18,923 nt of DNA, from positions 1-18,923 of the forward strand of contig JAXDAH010000179.1 in the NCBI GenBank assembly GCA_034679905.1. Reading direction: 5' to 3'. The DNA is from JASEFH01 sp034679905. GTDB lineage: Archaea > Halobacteriota > Methanomicrobia > Methanomicrobiales > JACTUA01. Each line of letters begins with the position of its first letter. Within the stretch, counting starts at the first letter, position 1. This document shows positions 7,054-13,109 of this stretch, one piece after another. The notes beneath the pieces were generated by a model, which was not told the DNA's origin, did no database searches, and saw only the letters and a list, made by a program, of their open reading frames with translations. The position numbers were made by a program, and so were the translations under genes.

Positions 7054-7060
7054 TATTTAA
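7054..7060 (-). promoter_or_regulatory. TATA-like element upstream of the DUF2148 gene
   Basis: Minus-strand TTAAATA, within CTTAAATAG, lies 27 nt before the ATG at 7027. Transcription about 25 nt downstream would leave a very short leader. Yet the strong GGGGAGG Shine-Dalgarno lies at 7032-7038, so the start site may be slightly closer to the box than usual, or another promoter exists. Confidence 0.45.
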
Positions 7061-7706
7061 GTCACACTTCTCCCGGACGCATCCCGGCGCTATCCAGCCT
7101 TTGTGGCTGAGAGTGCGGCCGTTTGGCATGCTCGGGGGCTGTAGCCTCTCCTGACAGGTCCCTTCGGTTGCCGGTCGGTTGTGAGGGGCGGAACGACCGG
7201 CATCCCGCGCAGGGCGGCAGGAAGAGGCGACATACCTGACGAAGCGAAGCGCTGGATGCGGCAGATCGTCCCTGTACGACTCTCCCGTCTCTCCCTCCGA
7301 GGCCCATCCTACGCAAAAGCACGCAGGTCGGGGAAAGCGGCACCCCCTCCCCCTGTTTTGTACCAGGTCGCGACAAGCCCGGTAGGGAGGGGGGGAATGC
7401 GGAGGACCGATACGGGCGGTCGAGCTCGGATCGAGCCGCCGTCGATGGTGTCGGAGTAGATCTCACGGGCATCCGTGGAATGCGATAAGGTTGCTTTATA
7501 GCAGAGATCGGCTCTGCCGGAATCCTCATTTCATAAAACAGGCGTAGTGATCTCGCATCCAGAACGCGGACCTATCGGACCGTTGCAGTGGAGACAGGGA
7601 GAATGCGGCTGGGGTTATCACACCACTTTCAGGTCAAAAGATGGGGAGTCGATACCGACCGATCATGTCTGCCCCCGGGTCGTGGGAACGCCTTGCACCC
7701 TATCAG
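7061..7706. other. 646-bp spacer, no gene seen
   Basis: No frame here looks like a real protein; candidates are arginine/serine/proline-rich in every phase. A long-range inverted repeat pairs CCCCCTCCC (7343-7351) with GGGAGGGGG (7385-7393). From about 7509 to 7660 there are scattered matches to the dispersed repeat: GGAATCCTCATTTC near 7519 and AGGTCAAAAGATGGGGAG near 7630. This may be a degenerate, internally deleted copy, but the match is weak. Confidence 0.45.
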
Positions 7707-7970
7707 TTATTCCAGGCCTTCGTACTCCTCGATGGAGAATTCATCGTCGGGGCCCTCCTCATCTTCCCAGTGGAGCCCCGCCTCCATCCAGCGGTCCGGG
7801 GAGACTTTGGCTACCAGCACCTTCATCTTCTCCTCGAACAGTTTCGAAAATCCTTTGTAAGCACAGTCCTTCTCGAGCTTCTTGAACCGATCGGACTGGA
7901 TCAGCGTGGATGCCGTTTCCAGCGTAACCTCCTCCTCCGGGGCGAAGAGCGTGCACTCGTCCATGAACAT
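7707..7970 (-). CDS. hypothetical small acidic protein, possibly metal-regulated
   Basis: I do not recognise this 87-aa protein. It reads as a plausible soluble protein: an N-terminal acidic segment (DECTLFAPEEEVTLETA), a helical lysine/phenylalanine-rich middle (residues 27-56), then WMEAGLHWEDEEGPDDEFSIEEYEGLE, a strongly acidic tail with two tryptophans. Two cysteines (6 and 36) are present but form no known metal motif; there is no signal peptide or membrane segment. It is the only believable frame between 7028 and 8874. It stands alone, with its own AT-rich promoter and a perfect inverted repeat upstream. The start could be the ATG at 7970 or the one at 7964; neither has a clear Shine-Dalgarno. 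Protein-like composition and the promoter support it as real. Confidence 0.6.
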   Translation of the reverse strand: MFMDECTLFAPEEEVTLETASTLIQSDRFKKLEKDCAYKGFSKLFEEKMKVLVAKVSPDRWMEAGLHWEDEEGPDDEFSIEEYEGLE

Positions 7971-7994
7971 CTGAATAGAATCTGTGTCTCACGG

Positions 7995-8009
7995 GGATAA
8001 TGATTATCC
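7995..8009. promoter_or_regulatory. perfect 7-1-7 inverted repeat, Fur-box-like operator
   Basis: GGATAAT-N-ATTATCC is a perfect palindrome around one base. Its core GATAATnATTATC is identical to the core of the classical Fur 7-1-7 box (TGATAATnATTATCA); only the outermost pair differs. It lies 25 nt upstream of the 87-aa gene, about where a transcript from the AT-rich box at 8025-8033 would begin. That is where archaeal repressors commonly bind. A Fur- or DtxR-family metalloregulator is a reasonable guess. Confidence 0.6.
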
Positions 8010-8024
8010 TTGACTACTTTAGGA

Positions 8025-8033
8025 TGTTAAATT
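8025..8033 (-). promoter_or_regulatory. TATA-like element of the 87-aa acidic protein gene
   Basis: The minus strand reads ATTAATTTAACATCC across this area, a small AT island in GC-rich DNA. TATA-like ATTTAACAT lies 55-63 nt before the ATG at 7970. A start about 25 nt downstream would fall within the inverted repeat at 7995-8009. Confidence 0.45.
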
Positions 8034-8040
8034 AATGCGC

Positions 8041-8874
8041 ACCGGATCGTATCCGGTGCTGCTGAATCGCGCAAGTATCACCAGCCCTTCATCGCGAAAA
8101 CACCCGAACATCGACTATCTTGAGAACTGAGAACAGCGAGGGATCGTTCTCGCATCTCCGCGCTCTGTCCGTTCATCGATAGCCAGGATGTTATGCGGCT
8201 GTATCGACGGAGGGAGAGGGACCGACAATCTCCATGGTTCAGCTTCACGGGTGGGGGAGGATTGTGGAGTGGGAAGCGTGAGATTGGATCTGGTTTCAGA
8301 ACGACGATAAAGAACCCTTCCCCCGGGTGTCCAGACCGGAACACGCCTGTATACCGGAAAGAATCCTCTCGTGCTGTGCAGGGGAGGGGGCAGGTAGGAG
8401 AGCGGCAGTAGCACTATTCCCCCTGTACACTCTGGCCTGTCGGATTTGCTAGGAACAGAAGATCAACGGTATGAATCGTACACCCTTGACGACTACCGTG
8501 ACGAGCAGGGGTGGGGGTACGGGGGAGGGGGGGCGCACCCGCCTCCCCCTTCAAAACCTCCACCTCCCGCCAGTACGATTGGACCGGATACCGCGGTATA
8601 GATACAATTGGAATACACGGCGTACGAACGGATCTATCCGATACGCCCTGCGTCGCGCAGAAGCAGCGGCAGAAGTGAGTGTTTCAGCGGTGTTCAGGAT
8701 ACCGCCGATAACCACGGGGAGGTAAGGTCAGGCGTTATACCGTAGCATTTTTCAGTTATATCCTACAATGTAGTCCGACTCTACCTGCGATAGCAGTCTA
8801 TGTATCGGTGTCAGGCTGCGCCGGTCCTACTGAATCTGAAGCAACCGTGATACCTGGATCGCGACTCTCTACCG
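8041..8874. other. 834-bp spacer rich in G/C tracts, no gene seen
   Basis: No credible gene is present. One forward frame from 8398 to about 8602 briefly looks protein-like around 8470-8511, but it lacks a start codon and turns into a Gly/Pro tract. The spacer contains G-runs near 8201-8260 and 8381-8392. A striking four-run G tract at 8508-8533 faces a C tract at 8542-8549. An AT-rich patch lies near 8745-8770. Confidence 0.55.
8508..8549 (+). other. potential G-quadruplex / G-C hairpin
   Basis: Four G-runs of 4, 5, 5 and 7 bases, separated by 1, 3 and 1 bases (8508-8533), satisfy the canonical quadruplex pattern on the plus strand. Alternatively GGGGGAGG (8521-8528) can pair with CCTCCCCC (8542-8549) as an 8-bp stem with a 13-base loop. 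No gene abuts it. Confidence 0.45.
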
Positions 8875-9291
8875 TCAGGCCCGTGGATTCCCCCCTGACT
8901 TCTTCCAGGCCACACCCTCGAACTGGGCCACCAGCCGCCCATCGTCAAATACCCGGACCTCGTATACGGAATGATCGCGGGACTCTGCCCGCCGCTCCGC
9001 GATCGCCTCCAGCGATCCCGTCGCCGGGGCGATGAAGTGGATGTGGGCGGAGACTGCCACCTGCAGCTCCCCCTGCGCGTTGGCCGCGATGCCGAAGGCC
9101 TGATCGGCAACCGCGAATATCGCCCCGCCGTGGGCGACGTTGTGCACATTCCTCTTGCCCTCGGTACCCATGACCACCCGCGCTCCGCCATCCCAGACCT
9201 CCACGATCTCCATTCCCAGGAGCCGGGCGCATTCGCTGGCATTGAACGCCTTGGCGGTATCTTCCACGGGATCGGGAGACTTCGCCGTCAT
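8875..9291 (-). CDS. PaaI-type hotdog-fold thioesterase
   Basis: The 138-aa protein is a hotdog-fold acyl-CoA thioesterase of the PaaI/YbgC-like group. The catalytic signature is HNVAHGGAIFAVADQAFG, with His54-Gly-Gly and Asp63 in the HGGxxxxxxD arrangement. The family central strand follows, with SAHIHFIAPATGSLEAIAE at about residues 81-99 and a conserved C-terminal VYEVRVFDDGRLVAQFEGVAW. Start: the ATG at 9291 overlaps the GT2 stop as ATGA, consistent with translational coupling; a longer in-frame reading would lie entirely inside the GT2 gene. It is the last gene of a glycan operon, an unusual partner for such an enzyme. It may hydrolyse aryl- or acyl-CoA, but the substrate is unknown. Confidence 0.88.
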   Translation of the reverse strand: MTAKSPDPVEDTAKAFNASECARLLGMEIVEVWDGGARVVMGTEGKRNVHNVAHGGAIFAVADQAFGIAANAQGELQVAVSAHIHFIAPATGSLEAIAERRAESRDHSVYEVRVFDDGRLVAQFEGVAWKKSGGNPRA

Positions 9292-9986
9292 CTGTACTTC
9301 CGCCGGCTGTAAGAGTATTTCGACGATTCGCCGCCGTGCGTGGCGATGTAGAACCACTCGTACAGGGATTTCAATGTGCCGAACTGCTGGTACCGCCGCA
9401 TGGAGAATCCGACGCGCATCCTCGAATCGAACATCACCTTCCCCAGCTTCCGCATCCTTCGGGCGATCTCCAGGTCGTCCCCCGCATCGATGCAACGGTA
9501 CATGCCGGCGCGCAGGAATGTCTCGCGATCGAAGGCGGTGTTGCACCCGAGGGTGAAGTAGACGGTGCGGGTATAGTAGCCCAGTCGCGCGAAGGTGTTG
9601 GCACCCAGGAGGGAGATGGCATGCGGTATGCCCTTCTCGCGCGGATAGACCGGACCATAGAGCTGCACGGGATGATACCGCCGGAAATCCTCGGCGATCA
9701 CGGAGAGCCACTCGGGAGGCAGGATGCAGTCCGCATCGGTGGTGGCGATGATATCCCCGCTGGACCGCAGGGCGCCGTCGTTTCTCGCACCGCCGACTTT
9801 TTTGCTCGTCTGGATCATCACCACATCCGCGAGCGGCTCCGCGAGCTCGCGGGTGCGGTCGTGGGAGTTCCCGTCGACCACGATGATCTCGTATGCGCTC
9901 CGATCGAGTGTCTGGCGCGAGAGCGACTGGAGGCAGGCCTCGACATTGGCTTCCTCGTTGTAGGTGGGGATAACGACCGATATCAT
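9288..9986 (-). CDS. family 2 glycosyltransferase
   Basis: The 232-aa protein is a GT-A fold family 2 transferase that moves a sugar from a nucleotide-sugar donor. It opens with the classic MISVVIPTYNEEANVEACL and continues with YEIIVVDGNSHDRT. A DxD-type metal/nucleotide motif lies at Asp84-Ala-Asp86 (TTDADC). GCNTAFDRETFLRAGMY and DAGDDLEIARRMRKLGK mark the acceptor region. No clear membrane helix is present, so it is probably peripheral at the cytoplasmic face. The ATG at 9986 overlaps the upstream GT4 stop as ATGA; longer in-frame upstream sequence lies inside the GT4 gene and is rejected. Neighbours suggest surface glycan or glycolipid assembly. Confidence 0.9.
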   Translation of the reverse strand: MISVVIPTYNEEANVEACLQSLSRQTLDRSAYEIIVVDGNSHDRTRELAEPLADVVMIQTSKKVGGARNDGALRSSGDIIATTDADCILPPEWLSVIAEDFRRYHPVQLYGPVYPREKGIPHAISLLGANTFARLGYYTRTVYFTLGCNTAFDRETFLRAGMYRCIDAGDDLEIARRMRKLGKVMFDSRMRVGFSMRRYQQFGTLKSLYEWFYIATHGGESSKYSYSRRKYR

Positions 9987-10960
9987 ACGTCTGTAAGCTC
10001 CCTGTAGAGCTGCCTGTGCATCTCCGCAACCTTCTGGATATCGAACGCTGCCAAGTTCTCGCGGGCGTTTGCCGCACATTTCCGCAATGCAGTCTCGTCC
10101 TTCAGGAGCACAGCCGCCTGATCCAGATCGAAGAAGTACAGAGCCCTGTCTCCGAAGATCTCCTGGAACTCCGGGATTCCCCGCACGATGACGGGGAGAT
10201 CGCAGGACATCGCCTCCAGGACCACGAGGCCGAAGGTCTCCGCATACGAGGGCATGAAGAAGACGTCCGCGCCGCTGTACGCCCCCACGATATCCGGGAC
10301 GATGCCGGTGAACAGCACGTTCTTCCCGCACTGCAGCTTCAACTGCTCGATGTGGAGGTAATCCTTGCTCAGGGCCCCATAAGGGAATCCCCCGACCCAT
10401 ACCCAGCGGGTATCCGGGAACTGTTTCGCAAGCTGCAGAAAGTCGTATATGCCTTTGCGGGGCGTCTGCTGTGCAACCGTGAGCACCACCCGCTCGTCCT
10501 CGCCGATGCCGTATCGCTCGCGGAACACCTGCCGTTTCTGCAGATCGCGCCGGAAGAACGCCCGATCGATGCCGTTGGGGATGAGGGTGGTGGGGACGCC
10601 GAGCTGCATCTTCTCCACTTCGCGCTGGCACGGGGCGGATATGGTGACGATGTGATCGAACTTCCTGTAGATGCGGGGATAATACTGATTGATGGACTGC
10701 GAGAAAGCGAGGTTGCCTTCGTTGATGCGGGGTGTGGAGTGCGCTGTCAGCACCTTGACCCCCTGCGAGTACTTGCGGTTGAAGAGGGACAGCGGTCCGA
10801 AGGTGTGGTAGTGGACGAGATCGTAGTCGTAGGCGTTCGAGTTCCAGGCGATCTCGAGCCCGTTCGTCCCTGCCAGCTGCCGGTAGAGGGTCTTAGCCGC
10901 TGTTGCGCACCCGATATACTTAAAAAAGAGCAGATCTTCCACGAAGATGTTCACGCGCAT
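9983..10960 (-). CDS. family 4 glycosyltransferase (GT-B fold)
   Basis: This 325-aa protein is a GT4-type retaining glycosyltransferase. The N-terminal half has VHYHTFGP and TAHSTPRINEGNL, then VTISAPCQREVEK and LIPNGID at about residues 117-122. The donor-binding C-terminal domain has VLTVAQQTPRKGIYDF, VLFTGIVPDIVGAYSGADVF, and the E-x7-E motif ETFGLVVLE (Glu241, Glu249) in PSYAETFGLVVLEAMS. Its first codons overlap the flavoprotein gene by 10 nt (ATG at 10960), and its stop overlaps the next GT. The N-terminal VEDLLFFKYIGCATAAKTLY resembles bacterial and archaeal glycolipid or polysaccharide GT4 enzymes. The acceptor is unknown. Confidence 0.92.
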   Translation of the reverse strand: MRVNIFVEDLLFFKYIGCATAAKTLYRQLAGTNGLEIAWNSNAYDYDLVHYHTFGPLSLFNRKYSQGVKVLTAHSTPRINEGNLAFSQSINQYYPRIYRKFDHIVTISAPCQREVEKMQLGVPTTLIPNGIDRAFFRRDLQKRQVFRERYGIGEDERVVLTVAQQTPRKGIYDFLQLAKQFPDTRWVWVGGFPYGALSKDYLHIEQLKLQCGKNVLFTGIVPDIVGAYSGADVFFMPSYAETFGLVVLEAMSCDLPVIVRGIPEFQEIFGDRALYFFDLDQAAVLLKDETALRKCAANARENLAAFDIQKVAEMHRQLYRELTDV

Positions 10961-12267
10961 CTCGTCGTCCCCACGTAGTTCATGGCATTTCGAATGCAGC
11001 CGTCCATGTTCAGGTACTCGAACTCTGCAAACCGTCCCACGAGCCCGATCCGTCGCCGGGCACAGTACTCCTTTATCCGTACAATATTCCGCTGGTAGTC
11101 CAGGTCGTAGATGACGTAGGCATACTTCTGGCGTTCGACCCGCGTGTACACAACGTCCGATCGGGACAGGATATCCATGCGCTCGAGGGCTTCAAGGGTA
11201 TGCTGGACGAGCGCGGTATCCGGCATGGCAGCTACCGCATCGCCCTCGCGGTAGGTGATCTCGGCGAGGATGGATGCATGCCCCGGCGGCGCCACCTCCG
11301 GGCTATAGCTGGAGGGGAAAGAGATCCTGTTGAAGAGTCCCAGCTCGGGCTGGGGGACGTACATCCAGGAGATGCCGGGCACGCTGCCTCTCAATCCGAT
11401 ACAGACACTGGCGAGCGAGTTGTACTTCAACGCCCTGCAGGCCCGGAGGACACTCCCGGGCACCCCCTCGAGGGAGCCTAACAGCTGCTGCAGGGGGATC
11501 GTGGAGACGATGCGCTCGCAGCGGATCTCCTCGTTGCCGTCGCCCACGATCCAGTCCCCCTCGGTGCCGCGGATGGAGGAGACGGAGAATCCCGTGCGGA
11601 TGTTGTCCTGCAGCGGTGCGGCGATCGAGCGTATCAGGGCTTCGATTCCGCCGCGGAGCGGATAGTGGAACCGGGACTGGTGCGTATAGCCTTCCGTCTC
11701 GATCCCGATCGCGGAGCGGATCACGTCCTCTACCGGCGGACGCGGGATCCGCCCCTCGACCCAGTGAAGGGACATCTTCCTGGCAGGATACTTCCATATC
11801 TTCTCGTTGTAGGGGATCAGGTAGGTCTCGGCAATGCCTCTGCCGAACGTATGCAGGATCCACTCCTGGAAGTTGGCTGGCGGGGGAAGTTCGCCTTTCT
11901 CGTGGGCGATCAGGGTCCTGACGAATTCGTTGATGCAGAAGAAGAGATCCTCCTTGGGAAGTCCGGATAAACCGTTCTCGAAGGGATACTTGATGTACCG
12001 CCCCTTGTAATACACCTTGGTATTGCGGCTGTTCTCGGTCCTGTTGCTTCCGAGCTGCTCCAGCATGAAGCCGAGGACCTCCGCATCCCGGGAGAAGATG
12101 ATGTGCGATCCCCCCACATCGAAGGTGAAACCCGACGCTGAACGGGAGCGGCATAGCCCGCCACACTCCGGTTCCCGTTCAAGGACGGTGACCTCCTCAC
12201 CGCTCTCATGGAGCAGCCGGGCCAGGGTGATACCGGTCAGTCCTCCTCCCAGGATAGCCGTCTTCAC
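10951..12267 (-). CDS. FAD-dependent amine-oxidase-fold protein, UDP-galactopyranose-mutase/protoporphyrinogen-oxidase-like
   Basis: The protein (438 aa from the chosen start) is a flavoprotein of the COG1232-like family. It begins KTAILGGGLTGITLARLL, a dinucleotide-binding motif, followed by VTVLEREPECGGLCRS and DVGGSHIIF. The middle has YNEKIWKYPARKMSLHWVEGRIP and FHYPLRGGIEALI, and the FAD-closing C-terminus has GLVGRFAEFEYLNMDGCIRNAM. This set matches UDP-galactopyranose-mutase-like enzymes found in archaeal and bacterial glycan clusters rather than heme synthesis. GTG at 12267 is preferred: a TATA box lies 26 nt upstream, so the message is probably leaderless. The in-frame TTG at 12273 would add two residues. 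It is the first gene of a four-gene overlapping operon. A sugar-ring isomerase role is inferred from context. Confidence 0.85.
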   Translation of the reverse strand: MKTAILGGGLTGITLARLLHESGEEVTVLEREPECGGLCRSRSASGFTFDVGGSHIIFSRDAEVLGFMLEQLGSNRTENSRNTKVYYKGRYIKYPFENGLSGLPKEDLFFCINEFVRTLIAHEKGELPPPANFQEWILHTFGRGIAETYLIPYNEKIWKYPARKMSLHWVEGRIPRPPVEDVIRSAIGIETEGYTHQSRFHYPLRGGIEALIRSIAAPLQDNIRTGFSVSSIRGTEGDWIVGDGNEEIRCERIVSTIPLQQLLGSLEGVPGSVLRACRALKYNSLASVCIGLRGSVPGISWMYVPQPELGLFNRISFPSSYSPEVAPPGHASILAEITYREGDAVAAMPDTALVQHTLEALERMDILSRSDVVYTRVERQKYAYVIYDLDYQRNIVRIKEYCARRRIGLVGRFAEFEYLNMDGCIRNAMNYVGTTRCA

Positions 12268-12290
12268 GCACAATTATTTGGCACCGATGA

Positions 12291-12297
12291 TTTATAA
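12291..12297 (-). promoter_or_regulatory. TATA-box promoter of the glycan operon (leaderless start)
   Basis: Minus-strand TTATAAATC contains TATAAA at 12291-12296, about 26 nt before the GTG at 12267. That is the normal archaeal distance from TATA to transcription start, and no Shine-Dalgarno lies between, which points to a leaderless message. The dispersed repeat copy B begins only about 15 nt upstream of this box. Confidence 0.65.
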
Positions 12298-12310
12298 TGG
12301 ATGATGCTCT

Positions 12311-12588
12311 GGGCTCCGTCGAAATCCTCATCGAGGTTGACGGCTTTCAGGCATTCTCGGGGGGAGGGGCGAGGCCCTCCTACCCCCTTCGTGCGATGGA
12401 GAGGCTTCTTCTCGGCCTTCACCGTCCGATACGGGTCGATCGCACGAGTCCCCGCCCCTCTTTGAGAGGAGGAGTATCCATATCGTCGAGGGGCTATCCG
12501 CGGGATAGGTGCAAAAAGATACCGGAGAGCGCTTCTCCAGAGCATCGTTCTGTGCCTTTTGGATATGAAAGACGGCATGCTCCCTGAA
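12311..12588 (+). repeat. dispersed intergenic repeat, copy B
   Basis: Shared blocks, in order: GGGCTCCGTCGAAATCCTCATCGA at the start, GACGGCTTTCA, a G/C-tract hairpin (AGGGGC/GCCCT near 12366), and TTCGTGCGATGGAGAGG. Then ATCGCACGAGTCCCC (making a 9-bp inverted repeat TCGTGCGAT/ATCGCACGA), a CCTC-TTT-GAG stem, TATCCGCGGGATA, GCAAAAAGATACCGGAGAGCG, and finally GACGGCATGCTCC. Copies A and C keep this order. Boundaries are by eye. It lies directly behind the promoter of the divergent glycan operon. Confidence 0.6.
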
Positions 12589-13109
12589 AATTGTTCTGCA
12601 GCGTATCGCGGCTGTATCCGAACGGCTTATCGCGCATCCGGCCCCGAAGCGACAGACTATCTGGGAAGAAGTTCCGTCGCCGCGGCCATTCCACAGCAAC
12701 TCTCCCGGAAGCTGAATTGCCCTTCGAAGCCTGCTGCATGCATTCGCGATCGGTATAGGACTTCCGGTATGTTCGCGGGGAGGCGGGACTGCCCTGTTCC
12801 ATCCGGATGGACTCTACGCTCTTCGACCTCTCCTTCGAGCTGCCTGTCTCCCGCAGAGGAGAAGGTGAGGTGGGTGCGCGATCCCCATCTACCCCGCAAT
12901 GTGGCAAAACGGTGAGGATCCCAATCCTGCTCGATAAGCGGGCACGGACGCGGACTTTGCACCTCTCCATATCGCGTGAACGGCGATGTAAGCGTGCGCG
13001 AAAATTTTTTTTTAAAAAAAACTGCTCTGAATGTATCGGAAGTGCGGGAGGGAGGGGGGCCGCCGTCCCGCGGCACGCTGTGGTCAGTCCCGATCCGAAT
13101 TCCTGCTGC
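12589..13109. other. 521-bp spacer downstream of the symporter
   Basis: No gene is supported; the open frames are short and without resemblance to families. The region holds a symmetric A/T tract (13001-13021) and, closer to the symporter, a G-tract and C-tract segment (13040-13075) that can form a GC hairpin before it on the symporter strand. Confidence 0.5.
13001..13075 (-). terminator. likely terminator of the symporter transcript, with A4T9A8 tract
   Basis: On the minus strand, about 35 nt past the symporter stop, GC-rich self-complementary sequence (GCCGCGGGACGGCGGC area, 13057-13073) is followed by CAG and a run of eight T residues (13021 down to 13014). That T-run is the sort of U-tract at which archaeal RNA polymerase stops. 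The tract continues as nine A then TTTT, so it could also terminate rightward transcription. Confidence 0.5.

Noticed and set aside
8398..8602. Protein-like stretch in a forward frame around 8470-8511
   Set aside because: No start codon in frame after the preceding stop, no homology recognised, and it runs into a Gly then Pro tract produced by the G/C runs.
8875..10077. Possible fusion of a 260-residue upstream domain with the thioesterase
   Set aside because: The upstream part is an out-of-phase reading of the GT2 gene; the thioesterase begins at 9291.
9288..10631. Extended 447-aa form of the GT2 protein
   Set aside because: The extra N-terminus is an alternative phase of the GT4 gene; MISVVIPTYNEE at 9986 is the standard GT2 beginning.
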